DNA from: Flavobacteriales bacterium
GTDB taxonomy: Bacteria; Bacteroidota; Bacteroidia; Flavobacteriales_F; PHOS-HE28
Reading direction: 5' to 3'
DNA: 55,653 nt
NCBI GenBank assembly: GCA_016718655.1
Contig: JADKCV010000056.1
Span: forward strand, 1-55,653
Part shown: in pieces, positions 18,816 through 27,863 of the stretch
Layout of the letters: each line of letters begins with the position of its first letter
Position numbering within the stretch: the stretch's first letter is position 1
Made by a program: the position numbers and the translations under genes
Notes under the pieces: generated by a model
What the model was told of the DNA's origin: nothing
Seen by the model: the letters and a program-made list of their open reading frames with translations, nothing else
Databases searched by the model: none

Positions 18816-19916
18816 ATGTGTCGCTCATTGTTGGCCCTGCTCATTTTCTCGGGCTCGGTTTCCACTCACGCCAAGGACTACGTGGTACCTGCGAAGAATG
18901 TGGCCGGCTTCTTCGCCAACCTGCCCGAGGACGCCACCACGGTACTTTTCTCTGAGGTGGCTACATACCGGTGCGAGGGCGATATCGTGCTCCCAGCACG
19001 GCAGCACCTGGTGATCGATGGACGTGGTGCCAAATTGATATTGGGGGCCGGGTCGAACGGGTTCACGACGCGCGTCGCCGATCAGAAGGCCGCACAGTCG
19101 CACACCTCCTCGCGCTACACCATCAGGGACTTCTCCGCCATCGAAGGTGGCCGGAAAGGAGTGGACCTGAAGGCCACGCTCAATTCCATCATCATCAACT
19201 GCCGTTTCACGGGTCAGAGCGAAGCGGCCATCGACCTCCGTTTCTGCCTCATGGCCCGCATCCAGAACGTTCTTGTGACCAACCCGGCCAAGCAAGGGAT
19301 CGTGGTACGCCATGGTGCTTGGACCGGGGCGACCGCGACCAATAGTCAGAGCAACAGCACCGTCCTGGACCAATGCCGCGTGTACTGCAGTTCCACCACC
19401 ACGGCCGCGTTCACCGTCCTCAACAGCGGGGGAGTGCGTATGTCGGATTGTATCAGTGAAGGCCACGCACCGCGATTCGACGTGTTCCTGAGCGCCCGAA
19501 TGGACGGGAATGAAGCGGCCATTGCCAACAATCCCGTGGTGAAGTCCTTCCATTGCAGCAACCTGCACGTGGAACACCGGAGCACGGTCGCTTCCATCCA
19601 TGTGAACATGCCCGTGAAGGCCGTGGTGGACCTACGGAACATCTATTGGAACGGAAAGCTGACCGCACCGGTGCTCCGTTACCTATCCGGCCAGGTATAC
19701 CTCAGTGATATCGGTTGGTGGGACCCCTCGTTCCACATCGCCACCCGGGTCTCGGCACCACGTATCCATGTCGAACGCTGCCATAGCGCCTTGTACATCG
19801 TAGGGGCGAAGAACACCACACCCGCTCAGGTCGGGGTGCTCCGCCTGGTGGACCCGATTCCCGGCCATACCGTGCTGAGCGTGGACCACGTGAGGGTGAT
19901 CCATCCGGCTCGTTGA
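18816..19916 (+). CDS. Exported right-handed beta-helix protein
   Basis: 366 residues. A short signal peptide (MCRSLLALLIFSGSVSTHA-KD) is followed by PAKNVAGFFANLPEDATTVL and VIDGRGAKLIL, then successive strand-like turns (YTIRDFSAIEGGRKGVDLKA, SIIINCRFTGQSEAAIDLRF, ARIQNVLVTNPAKQGIVVRH, TVLDQCRVYC, VRMSDCISEG) typical of pectate-lyase-like parallel beta-helices. No T9SS domain, no recognisable catalytic set. Could be a polysaccharide lyase relative or a structural surface/periplasmic protein. A TAGCTTTC box (18804-18811) lies 4 bases before the ATG. Divergent from the alpha/beta hydrolase gene. Confidence 0.7.
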   Translation: MCRSLLALLIFSGSVSTHAKDYVVPAKNVAGFFANLPEDATTVLFSEVATYRCEGDIVLPARQHLVIDGRGAKLILGAGSNGFTTRVADQKAAQSHTSSRYTIRDFSAIEGGRKGVDLKATLNSIIINCRFTGQSEAAIDLRFCLMARIQNVLVTNPAKQGIVVRHGAWTGATATNSQSNSTVLDQCRVYCSSTTTAAFTVLNSGGVRMSDCISEGHAPRFDVFLSARMDGNEAAIANNPVVKSFHCSNLHVEHRSTVASIHVNMPVKAVVDLRNIYWNGKLTAPVLRYLSGQVYLSDIGWWDPSFHIATRVSAPRIHVERCHSALYIVGAKNTTPAQVGVLRLVDPIPGHTVLSVDHVRVIHPAR

Positions 19917-19938
19917 ACGATCCGATATCTTGTCGATC

Positions 19939-20892
19939 ATGTTCCCTGATAAACGCATCCTGTCCTTCCTGGGCTTGGCATTTGGTATCTCGTGGACCAT
20001 CGCTGGCATCGGCTTGGCCTTCGGCGTGCGTGCCACCTCCGGGATCCCCTACACGGTGATGGCCGCACTGGTCATGCTCGGTCCAGCTTTGGCCGCCATC
20101 ATCCAACAGCGCCTCTTGGACAAAGCGCCGTGGTCGGGCCTTGGGCTGCAACTGCGAGGTACGCGATGGTCGGTGGTGGCATGGACGGCCTGCGCCGCCA
20201 TATGCATCGTTCCGCTCACCTTGGCCGTTGTGCACGTGTTGGGCGATCTCATGGGTATGTCAGCATTCGGCATGGTGGAAGTGAGCCATGAACGCATTGC
20301 GATCGCCGTTCGGGAACTGGCTTCGGGCAAGATAGCGGAGGCATCGATCCAACGACAGGTGGAGAGGCTCAGTACCGTGCCGGCCATGTTCATTCTGGTC
20401 TTCGCGCTAGGGGCTGCACTGATCGCTGCGATGACCTTCAACCTGCCCTTCATGCTGGGCGAAGAGCTCGGTTGGCGCGGCTACCTGTGGCAACGTACCG
20501 CCGCTTGGAACGGTGCCCGGCGTGTCGGATCCACCGGCCTGGTCTGGGGCTTGTGGCATGCTCCGCTCATCGCGGCAGGTCACAATTATCCCGGAGAGCC
20601 ACTGCTTGGGATCGTCATGATGGTCCTGTTCTGTCTGACGATGGCACTGTTGTTCGATTGGACCCGCACACGATCCATGAGCATCTGGTCATCCTGTCTG
20701 CTGCATGGGACCATCAACGGCAGTGCGGGCGTTACGGCGCTGTTCATGTGGCAAGGCCATCCGCTGGTAGGCAGCATTGCAGGGCTGGCGGGTGTGATCG
20801 CCGTTCTCGTGCTGGCCGCGGCGGTGCTGTTGCTGGACGGCAGCTACAGAAGGTCCTTCCTCGGCTCAACAACGAACGACGCTGTGCACTAG
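19939..20892 (+). CDS. CPBP-family intramembrane glutamic protease
   Basis: 317 residues, about eight membrane segments. The three conserved motifs of the CPBP (Abi/CAAX-protease) family are present: GEELGWRGYLW (Glu175-Glu176 and Arg), WGLWHAPL (His207) and LHGTINGS (His near 258). The family acts on membrane substrates; bacterial members work in protein processing, bacteriocin self-immunity or unknown processes, and nothing here discriminates. ATG 19939 is preferred over TTG 19930. Its TAG stop overlaps the TAG stop of the convergent desaturase gene (shared CTAG at 20889-20892). Confidence 0.85.
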   Translation: MFPDKRILSFLGLAFGISWTIAGIGLAFGVRATSGIPYTVMAALVMLGPALAAIIQQRLLDKAPWSGLGLQLRGTRWSVVAWTACAAICIVPLTLAVVHVLGDLMGMSAFGMVEVSHERIAIAVRELASGKIAEASIQRQVERLSTVPAMFILVFALGAALIAAMTFNLPFMLGEELGWRGYLWQRTAAWNGARRVGSTGLVWGLWHAPLIAAGHNYPGEPLLGIVMMVLFCLTMALLFDWTRTRSMSIWSSCLLHGTINGSAGVTALFMWQGHPLVGSIAGLAGVIAVLVLAAAVLLLDGSYRRSFLGSTTNDAVH

Positions 20893-21980
20893 GCCACTGC
20901 GGGACGACCCAAGGCCTTCAAGCGCCTTACGTGGGAGGCCAACGCCCCCAGCAGGGTGGGGTGGTGGTGGTACGGTACGCCGTACTGCCTGGCAGTGCGC
21001 TCAACGATCGGCGCGATCCGGTGATAATGCACATGGCAGATGTGCGGGAACAAGTGGTGCTCCACCTGGAAGTTCAGGCCTCCTATGTACCATCCAAGGA
21101 GGCGGTTGGTCCGTGTGAAGTTGGCCGTGGTGTGCAATTCGTGCACCGTCCAGTCCATGGCCACCACACCCCGTGCATCCGGCAACGGTTGTACCGCTTC
21201 TTCCACGATATGTGCCAGTTGGAACACGGTTCCCAGGATCACACTGGCCACGAAGTGGGTAAGCGCGAAACAGCCGATCACGCCCCACCAGGGTAACGCG
21301 CTGAACGCCAATGGAAGTCCAAGGAAGATCGCGAGGTAGAGGAATTTCACACCTACCAGACGCCATACCGCTCCTTGTGGATCCACCTTCTGTGCCTTCG
21401 TCATTCCATTGCGGTTGAACTCCGCCAAGGTCTGGAAGTCCACCACCAACTTGGTGATGGTGAGCAGCCCATAGAAGAAGAAGGCGTGCAGGTGCTGGAA
21501 GCGATGGATGGGTTTCAAGGGTGCGTGCTCGCTGAAACGTAACAGTCCGCGCGAGTCCAGGTCACCATCCACCTGGTCGATGTTGGTGTGGGTGTGGTGC
21601 ATCCCGTTGTGCTGGATCCGCCAGGTGAGCACACTGCTGCCCATCAGGTTCATCGAACTGCCAAGGAGCTTGTTCACCCACGCGTGGCGCGAGGAGGAGC
21701 CGTGCACACCGTCATGCATGACGGACATTCCGAGACCGGCCATACCCACCCCCATGACCACCGCACTGGCCACCGCCCACCAGCCGGTGAGTTGCAACGC
21801 GATCAACGCCACCAGCGGCAATACATACAGCGAGAGCATGACCACGACCTTCACCCAAAGGCCGACCGTTCCTTTGGTGGAGCGACCGGTCTCTGAGAAA
21901 TACGCTTGGACGTTGCGACGCACATCACGTGCAAATGCGCGTTGGTCAACGGAATCGGTACGGTAGGTGGGGAGTTGCAT
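20889..21980 (-). CDS. Membrane fatty acid desaturase
   Basis: 363 residues. The di-iron histidine boxes are complete: MHDGVHGS (HxxxH), IQHNGMHHTHTN (HxxxHH) and FQVEHHLFPHICHVHY (QxxHH). Hydrophobic segments lie at about 45-85 and 195-235. The QVEHHLFP form and the absence of a cytochrome b5 domain place it among acyl-lipid/acyl-CoA desaturases of the delta-5/delta-6-like front-end superfamily common in Bacteroidota. It inserts a double bond in a membrane acyl chain; regiospecificity cannot be read. ATG at 21980; a minus-strand TACCTTTG box at 22064-22071 could be the promoter, giving an 80-base leader. Convergent 4-base stop overlap with the CPBP gene. Confidence 0.87.
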   Translation of the reverse strand: MQLPTYRTDSVDQRAFARDVRRNVQAYFSETGRSTKGTVGLWVKVVVMLSLYVLPLVALIALQLTGWWAVASAVVMGVGMAGLGMSVMHDGVHGSSSRHAWVNKLLGSSMNLMGSSVLTWRIQHNGMHHTHTNIDQVDGDLDSRGLLRFSEHAPLKPIHRFQHLHAFFFYGLLTITKLVVDFQTLAEFNRNGMTKAQKVDPQGAVWRLVGVKFLYLAIFLGLPLAFSALPWWGVIGCFALTHFVASVILGTVFQLAHIVEEAVQPLPDARGVVAMDWTVHELHTTANFTRTNRLLGWYIGGLNFQVEHHLFPHICHVHYHRIAPIVERTARQYGVPYHHHPTLLGALASHVRRLKALGRPAVA

Positions 21981-22080
21981 GGCGGCGGTGCCAACCAAGG
22001 AACATCCGGGTGTGCCTGACCAGTATGGCAGGCGAACGGGGGCGCGCGAAGCGTTGGGCGGTACAAAGGTACGCCGCAGG

Positions 22081-22308
22081 CTATGGCAGCTCCCCACCGT
22101 GGACCGTCACGGTCATGTCATGCAAGCGCACCACCTGCCCGGCCCTGATCTTCGCGGTCTTCCTGAGTTCCTGCACCCCATCGACCGTCACTTCACCTTG
22201 AGCGACGAGCATCTTCCCCTCGCCACCGCTGTTGCAGAGCCCGACCAACTTCAGCAGTTGGTTCAATTCCACGTATTCACCGGCTAGTTCGAACGTGATC
22301 CTGGGCAT
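22081..22308 (-). CDS. S4-domain RNA-binding protein (YbcJ-like)
   Basis: 75 residues, MPRITFELAGEYVELNQLLK start. The S4 fold signature is clear: LNQLLKLVGLCNSGGEGKML, then GEVTVDGVQELRKTAKIRAG. Stand-alone S4 proteins of this size bind structured RNA, probably ribosomal; exact partner unknown. A TACCTTTC box (22313-22320, minus) ends 4 bases before the ATG, which fixes the start and implies a near-leaderless mRNA; longer upstream starts would cover the promoter. Confidence 0.82.
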   Translation of the reverse strand: MPRITFELAGEYVELNQLLKLVGLCNSGGEGKMLVAQGEVTVDGVQELRKTAKIRAGQVVRLHDMTVTVHGGELP

Positions 22309-22445
22309 GGGCGAAAGGTAGCTGGCCCGCGCCTTTCCCGATCCAAGCGCCCGGTCCGTCACCCGCTCTGCCCGGTCCATCGGGATGGAGCGGAACAAGA
22401 CCTCACCGCCAACACACCTTCGTCCACGGATCACACCCACATCGC

Positions 22446-22643
22446 ATGAATACCCTGCACCGCACCCGCCTGTTCCCTCTGCTGCCCATGGTCCTTTTCA
22501 TCCTGTCGTTGGCCTTGGCGCTGGTCTCCTGCCAGCGCGATGACGCAGTGTCCCCATCCTCTTCCTCCTCGGGTCAAGTGGATGATCATGGCGGGCACGG
22601 GAGCGACGATCCCATCGGTGACGACAACGGCGGAGGGAACTGA
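22446..22643 (+). CDS. Small lipoprotein with acidic glycine/serine-rich tail
   Basis: 65 residues. MNTLHRTRLFPLLPMVLFIL...LALVSC is a lipoprotein signal with lipobox LVSC; the mature part is short and disordered (QRDDAVSPSSSSSGQVDDHG, DDPIGDDNGGGN). Divergent from the S4 gene. Too short and low in complexity to assign a family. Expression is plausible because of the intact lipobox, but no protein family supports it. Confidence 0.5.
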   Translation: MNTLHRTRLFPLLPMVLFILSLALALVSCQRDDAVSPSSSSSGQVDDHGGHGSDDPIGDDNGGGN

Positions 22644-22652
22644 GCGCTCGCG

Positions 22653-23156
22653 TCAGGAGACCGAGACCACCTTCAACCGTAACTGCTCGCTGCCCAAGGC
22701 TACTTCCGCCACTCCGCCCTTACGCTTGCCGATCAGCGCGCGGGCGATGGGCGAGGTGAAGGCGATCCTCCCATCCTTCACATTCGCCTCGTCCACCCCC
22801 ACGATGGTGAACGTGAACGACTTGCCCGCCATATGTCCCACCAGATGCTGGAAGGTCACGGTGACACCGAACCGCACACTGCGGACAGGTCCAACACCAG
22901 GTTCCACCACCCGGGCTGTGACGATCCGTTCGTTCAAGAGCGCCAAACGACCATCGATCCCTCCCTGGGCATGGCGTCGGTCATGATCGCTGCCGACGAC
23001 CGCCGCCCGTTCCTCCTCCAACGCGTTCCGCTCCTCATGCAGCAAGGCCAAGCCACGCGGTGTCACGTAGTTGGTGGTGCCCTCCGGCAGCGCTGCGCGA
23101 GGAGGGATGAAGGGGGCCTCCTCCTGGTCATCCTCCTTGACGAACCCCCTGCTCAT
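22653..23156 (-). CDS. GreA/GreB-family transcription elongation factor
   Basis: 167 residues. An N-terminal coiled-coil segment (YVTPRGLALLHEERNALEEE, RRHAQGGIDGRLALLNERIV) is followed by a C-terminal FKBP-like domain (VRFGVTVTFQHLVGHMAGKS, TIVGVDEANVKDGRIAFTSP, ARALIGKRKGGVAEV), matching GreB-like factors. Such proteins stimulate cleavage of backtracked RNA in RNA polymerase. The coiled-coil tip has EEERAAVVGSDHDRR; whether the acidic pair needed for cleavage is intact needs an alignment. Its ATG overlaps the TGA of the upstream NTF2-like gene (ATGA). Confidence 0.87.
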   Translation of the reverse strand: MSRGFVKEDDQEEAPFIPPRAALPEGTTNYVTPRGLALLHEERNALEEERAAVVGSDHDRRHAQGGIDGRLALLNERIVTARVVEPGVGPVRSVRFGVTVTFQHLVGHMAGKSFTFTIVGVDEANVKDGRIAFTSPIARALIGKRKGGVAEVALGSEQLRLKVVSVS

Positions 23157-23512
23157 CCGTGATAGACCCTGCTGGCCACGATGAGCCCTCCTGTGATCTC
23201 CAATACCTCGCCAACCCGAAGGTCCTGTTCACCTGCCACCTGCCGGATGTATTCCATGAACACGCGCTGGTCGTTCGCCGTAAGGCTGGTCACCACATAG
23301 TGTAGGGTCGGTAGTCGGTCGAACGCATCACGCCACCACGCCCGCAGTTCCTCTTTCCCCTTCACCCGACCTCCGGTCTCCGGCCTGCGGACCAGTAGTT
23401 TCGGACTGAAATGCTCGGCATCTTCCGCATAGAGCGTTAGCAGGGCTTCCAGGTCATGGGCATTGAATGCGGCGAACCAAGCGTGGGCGATGTGCTCATG
23501 GCGGTGCGACAT
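23153..23512 (-). CDS. NTF2/SnoaL-like small protein
   Basis: 119 residues with the NTF2-fold pattern HAWFAAFNAHDLEALLTLYA-EDAEH at the N-terminus, then GKEELRAWWRDAFDRLPTLH and EYIRQVAGEQDLRVGEVLEI. The family is a cone-like pocket used by polyketide cyclases, isomerases and many unknown proteins; no function is deducible. GACCTTTG (23517-23524, minus) ends 4 bases before the ATG, and this 15-base promoter-start block is identical to the one before cinA. Co-translated with the GreB-like gene. Confidence 0.8.
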   Translation of the reverse strand: MSHRHEHIAHAWFAAFNAHDLEALLTLYAEDAEHFSPKLLVRRPETGGRVKGKEELRAWWRDAFDRLPTLHYVVTSLTANDQRVFMEYIRQVAGEQDLRVGEVLEITGGLIVASRVYHG

Positions 23513-23639
23513 GGGGCAAAGGTCGAAAGGAAGGGCCAACATGCGTTGGACCCTGGACACAGATAAGGCGATGCTCCTTGTCCACATCGGCGTGTGCGCA
23601 GTCCATCACCCCGCTTGCTTGCCATGCTCCAGGATCTCC

Positions 23640-23647
23640 TACTTTTG
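23640..23647 (+). promoter_or_regulatory. Promoter -7 box of the 23693 lipoprotein gene
   Basis: TACTTTTG matches TAnnTTTG exactly. A TTG at 23619-23621, 18 bases upstream, fits a -33 element. The leader to the ATG at 23693 is about 40 bases. Confidence 0.6.
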
Positions 23648-23692
23648 CCTCGTCCTACCGGTCCACCGGTGTGGGCAACGAACCATCAACCC

Positions 23693-24100
23693 ATGAAGCT
23701 CACTACCATTGCTTTTGCACTTACGGCACTCGTTTTCACCGGCTGCAGCCAGTTCGAGGACGGTCCCGACTTCAGCCTGCGTTCCAAGACGGCCCGTTTG
23801 GCCGGTGATTGGACCTCGACAGAAGTGACACCTGCCGTACAGGATCCGAACAACATCATTCCGTCCTTCGAGGTGAGTTTCACGAAGGAAGGTGATTACA
23901 CCATGGTGATGAGCATTGAAGACCCCCTCACGGGCGATATCTTCGAGGATACCTTCGAAGGTGAATGGTCCTGGGACGATAATTCCGATCTGACCTTGAC
24001 CACATTGGGTGGTTCGTTCGATTGGAACGTACTCCGTCTCACAGGCAATGAGCTTTGGGCGGATGACGGGTCGATGCGTATCGTGTTCGAAAAGATCTGA
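23693..24100 (+). CDS. Lipoprotein, lipocalin/DUF5004-like
   Basis: 135 residues. MKLTTIAFALTALVFTGC carries lipobox FTGC. The mature part (RLAGDWTSTEVTP, FEVSFTKEGDYTMVMSIEDP, EGEWSWDDNSDLTLTTLGGS, ELWADDGSMRIVFEKI) has the GxW start and strand pattern of small lipocalin-like lipoproteins frequent in Bacteroidota. Surface or periplasmic, function unknown. Followed by a hairpin terminator. Confidence 0.75.
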   Translation: MKLTTIAFALTALVFTGCSQFEDGPDFSLRSKTARLAGDWTSTEVTPAVQDPNNIIPSFEVSFTKEGDYTMVMSIEDPLTGDIFEDTFEGEWSWDDNSDLTLTTLGGSFDWNVLRLTGNELWADDGSMRIVFEKI

Positions 24101-24114
24101 TCAAGAACATCAAT

Positions 24115-24143
24115 GAAGCCCGCTGGTGATCCCGGCGGGCTTC
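24115..24143 (+). terminator. Terminator-like hairpin after the lipoprotein gene
   Basis: GAAGCCCGC (24115-24123) pairs with GCGGGCTTC (24135-24143), loop about 11 bases, 14 bases after the stop. The T-run is weak (TTCGTCGTTCC). Confidence 0.6.
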
Positions 24144-24270
24144 GTCGTTCCAAGACCTTGCGTACGGCAGCGCTTCACAGATCGGCCCTGGCTGGGATCG
24201 CCCTACTTTAGCGTCCCGCATTCGCCGGGGTGGATAGCCCCGATCGCTGTAGACCCGAAGACCGTTCGGT

Positions 24271-25593
24271 ATGAGGAACCTAATGACCATCCCCCTGGCC
24301 ACCATGCTTGCCGCACCTGCCGTCGCTCAGTCGCGCGCCATCACGTACACCGAGTTCGATCTCGACAACGGATTACATGTCATCCTGCATGAGGACCACA
24401 GCACCCCGATCGTAGCCGTGAGCGTGATGTATCATGTGGGAAGCAAGAACGAGACGAAGGACCGTCGCGGCTTCGCGCACTTCTTCGAACACCTGCTCTT
24501 CGAGGGTTCCGAGAACATCGGTCGGGGTGAGTTCAGTAAGCATGTGGAGAAGGCCGGTGGCGTGCTCAATGCCAATACCACCGGTGACCGGACCTATTAT
24601 TACGAGGTACTGCCGAGCAATCAGTTGGAACTCGGTTTGTGGCTGGAAAGTGAGCGTATGCTCCATGCCAAGGTGGACCAGAAGGGCGTGGATACGCAGC
24701 GCGAGGTGGTGAAAGAGGAACGCCGTCAACGCTATGAGAACCAGCCCTATGGCAGCATCCTGATCGAGGTATTGAAGCGGGCCTATACCGTACACCCCTA
24801 TCAATGGCCGACCATCGGTTTCATGGAGGACCTCAACGCCGCCAGTGAGACCGACTACGTCAATTTCTACAAGCAGTTCTACGTGCCGAACAACGCCGTG
24901 TTGGTGGTTGCGGGAGACATCGATCCCACCACCTGCAAAGCACTGGTAGGCCGCTATTTCGGGGATATCCCACGGGGCAAGGAGGTGGTTCAGCCCACAG
25001 CGATCGAACCACCCTTGAAAGGGGTCATCCGCGATGTCATTCACGACCGCATCCAGCTGCCCGCTGTGGTCACCGCGTACCGCATCCCGGCCAATGGCAC
25101 CAAGGAATTCTATGCAGTGGACCTGGTGAATCGGTTGCTTTCCAATGGTAACTCCTCCCGCTTGAACGTGGCGCTGAAGGAAGAGCAACAAAAGGCGGTC
25201 TATGTGGGGGCCTTCAGCCTCCCCTTCGAACATCCGGGGCTGGCCATTCATTTCGCCATCGCCAATGCCGGGGTGGATGTGGTGGAACTGGAACGCGCCA
25301 TGGACAGCGAACTCGGTCGCATCCAGAAGTTGGGTGTACCGGAAGCCGAGTTGGCCAAACTGAAGGCCCAGTTGGAGACGGAATACATCGCTGATAACAG
25401 CCGGGTGGCGGGTGTCGCGAACAACTTGGCCACAGCTTACACCATGCTTGGTGGTACGGAACAGGTGAATACGGAACTGGACAAGTACCTGGCCGTTACC
25501 GTTGAGGAACTTCGCCAAGCCGCCGTGGACCATTTCTCGACCAATGACCGCGTGGTCCTGCATTACCTCCCACTCAGCCAGAAGCAACCATGA
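24271..25593 (+). CDS. M16-family zinc metallopeptidase, catalytic subunit
   Basis: 440 residues with a signal peptide (MRNLMTIPLATMLAAPAVA-QS), hence periplasmic. The inverted zinc motif HFFEH is at residues 70-74 and the third ligand Glu in REVVKEERR at about 149, so the active site is complete. Other family blocks: FDLDNGLHVILHED, GGVLNANTTGDRTYYYEVLP, FYKQFYVPNNAVLVVAGDID, and the C-terminal half with LSNGNSSRLNVALKEEQQ. Its TGA overlaps the ATG of an M16 homologue lacking the zinc ligands, the usual two-subunit layout of bacterial M16 proteases. Degrades or trims peptides; exact substrates unknown. A weak TACTTTAG box lies at 24203-24210. Confidence 0.92.
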   Translation: MRNLMTIPLATMLAAPAVAQSRAITYTEFDLDNGLHVILHEDHSTPIVAVSVMYHVGSKNETKDRRGFAHFFEHLLFEGSENIGRGEFSKHVEKAGGVLNANTTGDRTYYYEVLPSNQLELGLWLESERMLHAKVDQKGVDTQREVVKEERRQRYENQPYGSILIEVLKRAYTVHPYQWPTIGFMEDLNAASETDYVNFYKQFYVPNNAVLVVAGDIDPTTCKALVGRYFGDIPRGKEVVQPTAIEPPLKGVIRDVIHDRIQLPAVVTAYRIPANGTKEFYAVDLVNRLLSNGNSSRLNVALKEEQQKAVYVGAFSLPFEHPGLAIHFAIANAGVDVVELERAMDSELGRIQKLGVPEAELAKLKAQLETEYIADNSRVAGVANNLATAYTMLGGTEQVNTELDKYLAVTVEELRQAAVDHFSTNDRVVLHYLPLSQKQP

Positions 25594-27824
25594 ATCGTGG
25601 CACTCCCTCTGACCGGTCGACCCGCATAGGCGTCCTGCTAGCGGTGGGCCTGCTCGCACCCGTATTGATGAACGCACAGATCGATCGTTCCGCACCACCC
25701 AAGCCCGGGCCAGCTCCCGCTGTGGACCTCGGTGAGCATCACACCTTCACCCTCAAGAACGGCTTCCGTGTGATCGTGGTGGAGAACCACAAGCTCCCCA
25801 TGGTCAATGTCCAGGTCCGGTTCGACATCCCACCGATCGTGCAGGGCGAAAAGGCCGGATACATCGACTTCCTGGGTGACCTGTTGGCCAGCGGTACAGC
25901 CACGCGCACGAAGGCCCAAATGGATGAACAGGTGGATCAGCTGGGGGCCACGCTGGCCGCCACCAATGATGGTCTATACGCCAGCAGCCTCAAGAAGAAC
26001 CTGCCAGCGCTCATGACCTTGGTGCAGGATGTGGTGACCGGACCCACCTTTCAAGAGACCGAGTTCGAGAAAGTGCGGACCCGTACACGGTCCGCCATCC
26101 AACAACGCAAGGAGGAACCCGATGCCATCGCGGAGGTGGTGGGGCGTGCGGTCACCTATGGTCGCGTTCACCCCTATGGTGAGGTGATGACGGAACGTAC
26201 GTTGGAGAGCATCTCGACCAAACACATCAAGGCCTACTACGACCTGTTCTTCCGCCCGGAAAAGGGTTATCTCGTCTTCGTGGGTGACATCACGGAAAAG
26301 GAGGCGAAGGACTTGGCGCAAGAGCACTTCGGTGGTTGGCGGCCCGATCGACCGGTGACGTCGATGAACGATGACGGTAGTGAGAGCATGGAAGGCCTTG
26401 GCAAGGTGCGGATCATGCCCAAACTTGCCACGCCGGGTGGCGTTCGGCGGGTATTCGTGGTGGATCGCCCCGGTTCGCCGCAATCCGTGGTGCGTGTCGG
26501 GTTCCCGCTGAACCTGCAGCCCCGCGACATCCGTGCACTGTCGGCCCAGGTGTTGAACACCATCCTGGGTGGCGGAGTGTTCAATGCCCGCCTGATGCAG
26601 AACCTGCGCGAGGACAAGGGATGGACCTATGGAGCCTATTCCACCATGGAGTCGGACCGGTTCAATGGCCATTTCCAGGCCAGTGTGAGCGTGCGCACGG
26701 CCGTCACCGACAGCGCGGTGGCCGAGATCATCAAGGAGTTGGAGCGCTTGCGCAATGAGCCGGTGAGCGACGAGGAGCTCGATCTGGCCAAACGCTATAT
26801 GGCCGGCAGCTTCGCCCGAGGGCTGGAGGACCCGCGCACCGTGGCCCGCTTCGCGCTCAATACCTACCTGAACGAGCTTGCTCCCGATCACTATGCCACC
26901 TACCTCGAACGGCTGGAGGGCATCACCACTGTCGACGTACAAGCTGCGGCGCAAGCCTTCCTGCATCCCGATCAGGCCATCATCCTCGTGGTGGGGGACC
27001 TGGCCTCGTTCGACGTGGAACTGGCGGCACTGAGCCGTGATCGGTCCAACCCGATCATGCAGTTGGACGAGAACGGCGCTCCGTGGGAGGAGGACATCAC
27101 ACCGGTCACCGACCGCAAGGCGGAGGACATCATCGAGGGTTATCTCAAGGCCATTGGCGGACGAAACCTCGTGGGGCAGGTGAAGGACATGCACCGGGTG
27201 ATGACCGTGCAACGCGGAGACAAGGAATTGAAGGTCTCCGAGTGGTTCGGCCCCGACGGACACTATCGCTCGGAGACCACGTTGGGTGATCAGCGAACGG
27301 AACTGTTGGTCCACGACGGACTACGCGCCGGTCGCACCGATGCCCAAGGACAAGTGGAACTCACGGACGTGGACCTCCAGGACCTGCAATTCAATGCCGT
27401 CCCTGTGCGCGAATCGGACCTCGTTGGTCGCCTTGATCGCATGGTGCTGGCGGGTCGCACCGAAGTGGAAGGGAAGGATGCCTACAAGGTGATCCTCATG
27501 ACCCAGCATGGTACCACCGTGGCCGACTACTTCGATGTCGCCACTGGCCTGAAGGTGAAGCGGGTGGAACAGAAGTTCATGAACGGCAGCAACCAACGGA
27601 TCACCACCACTTATGGTGATCACCGCTCCGTGGGTGGCGTGCAGTTCCCGTATCGCATCGGCCAAACGGGTGGAACGTTGGGTCGCGTACAATTCACGGT
27701 CACCGAATTGGATGTCAACAAGGGCGTGCTTCCGGCCCTTTTCACCACCGGATTGCCGCCTATCGTGGAACCCACCGAGTTCGAGACCGATCCGGACGGC
27801 TACAACGGCATCGAGGGGCAGTGA
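25590..27824 (+). CDS. M16-family homologue without zinc ligands, with C-terminal lipoprotein-carrier-like domain
   Basis: 744 residues. Signal peptide up to LMNA-QI; M16 core with FTLKNGFRVIVVENHKLPMV. At the place of HxxEH the sequence reads GYIDFLGDLLASGT: His to Asp93, Glu to Gly96, His to Asp97, so it cannot bind zinc. The second M16 half keeps the substrate Arg/Tyr region (NLREDKGWTYGAYSTME). From about residue 505 a further domain (DIIEGYLKAIGGRNLVGQVK, MTVQRGDKELKVSEWFGPDG, VKRVEQKFMNGSNQ, GGVQFPYRI) resembles LolA-like outer-membrane lipoprotein-sorting folds. Translationally coupled (ATGA) to the catalytic M16 gene; probably its partner subunit in the periplasm. The tail domain role is unknown. 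Confidence 0.88.
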   Translation: MNRGTPSDRSTRIGVLLAVGLLAPVLMNAQIDRSAPPKPGPAPAVDLGEHHTFTLKNGFRVIVVENHKLPMVNVQVRFDIPPIVQGEKAGYIDFLGDLLASGTATRTKAQMDEQVDQLGATLAATNDGLYASSLKKNLPALMTLVQDVVTGPTFQETEFEKVRTRTRSAIQQRKEEPDAIAEVVGRAVTYGRVHPYGEVMTERTLESISTKHIKAYYDLFFRPEKGYLVFVGDITEKEAKDLAQEHFGGWRPDRPVTSMNDDGSESMEGLGKVRIMPKLATPGGVRRVFVVDRPGSPQSVVRVGFPLNLQPRDIRALSAQVLNTILGGGVFNARLMQNLREDKGWTYGAYSTMESDRFNGHFQASVSVRTAVTDSAVAEIIKELERLRNEPVSDEELDLAKRYMAGSFARGLEDPRTVARFALNTYLNELAPDHYATYLERLEGITTVDVQAAAQAFLHPDQAIILVVGDLASFDVELAALSRDRSNPIMQLDENGAPWEEDITPVTDRKAEDIIEGYLKAIGGRNLVGQVKDMHRVMTVQRGDKELKVSEWFGPDGHYRSETTLGDQRTELLVHDGLRAGRTDAQGQVELTDVDLQDLQFNAVPVRESDLVGRLDRMVLAGRTEVEGKDAYKVILMTQHGTTVADYFDVATGLKVKRVEQKFMNGSNQRITTTYGDHRSVGGVQFPYRIGQTGGTLGRVQFTVTELDVNKGVLPALFTTGLPPIVEPTEFETDPDGYNGIEGQ

Positions 27825-27863
27825 AGGGATGTGCTGGCGACCCTCTTGTTACTAACGCTCGAC

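Noticed and set aside
24373..27314. Long minus-strand open frames (441 and 446 residues)
   Set aside because: Antisense shadows of the two M16 genes without family resemblance.
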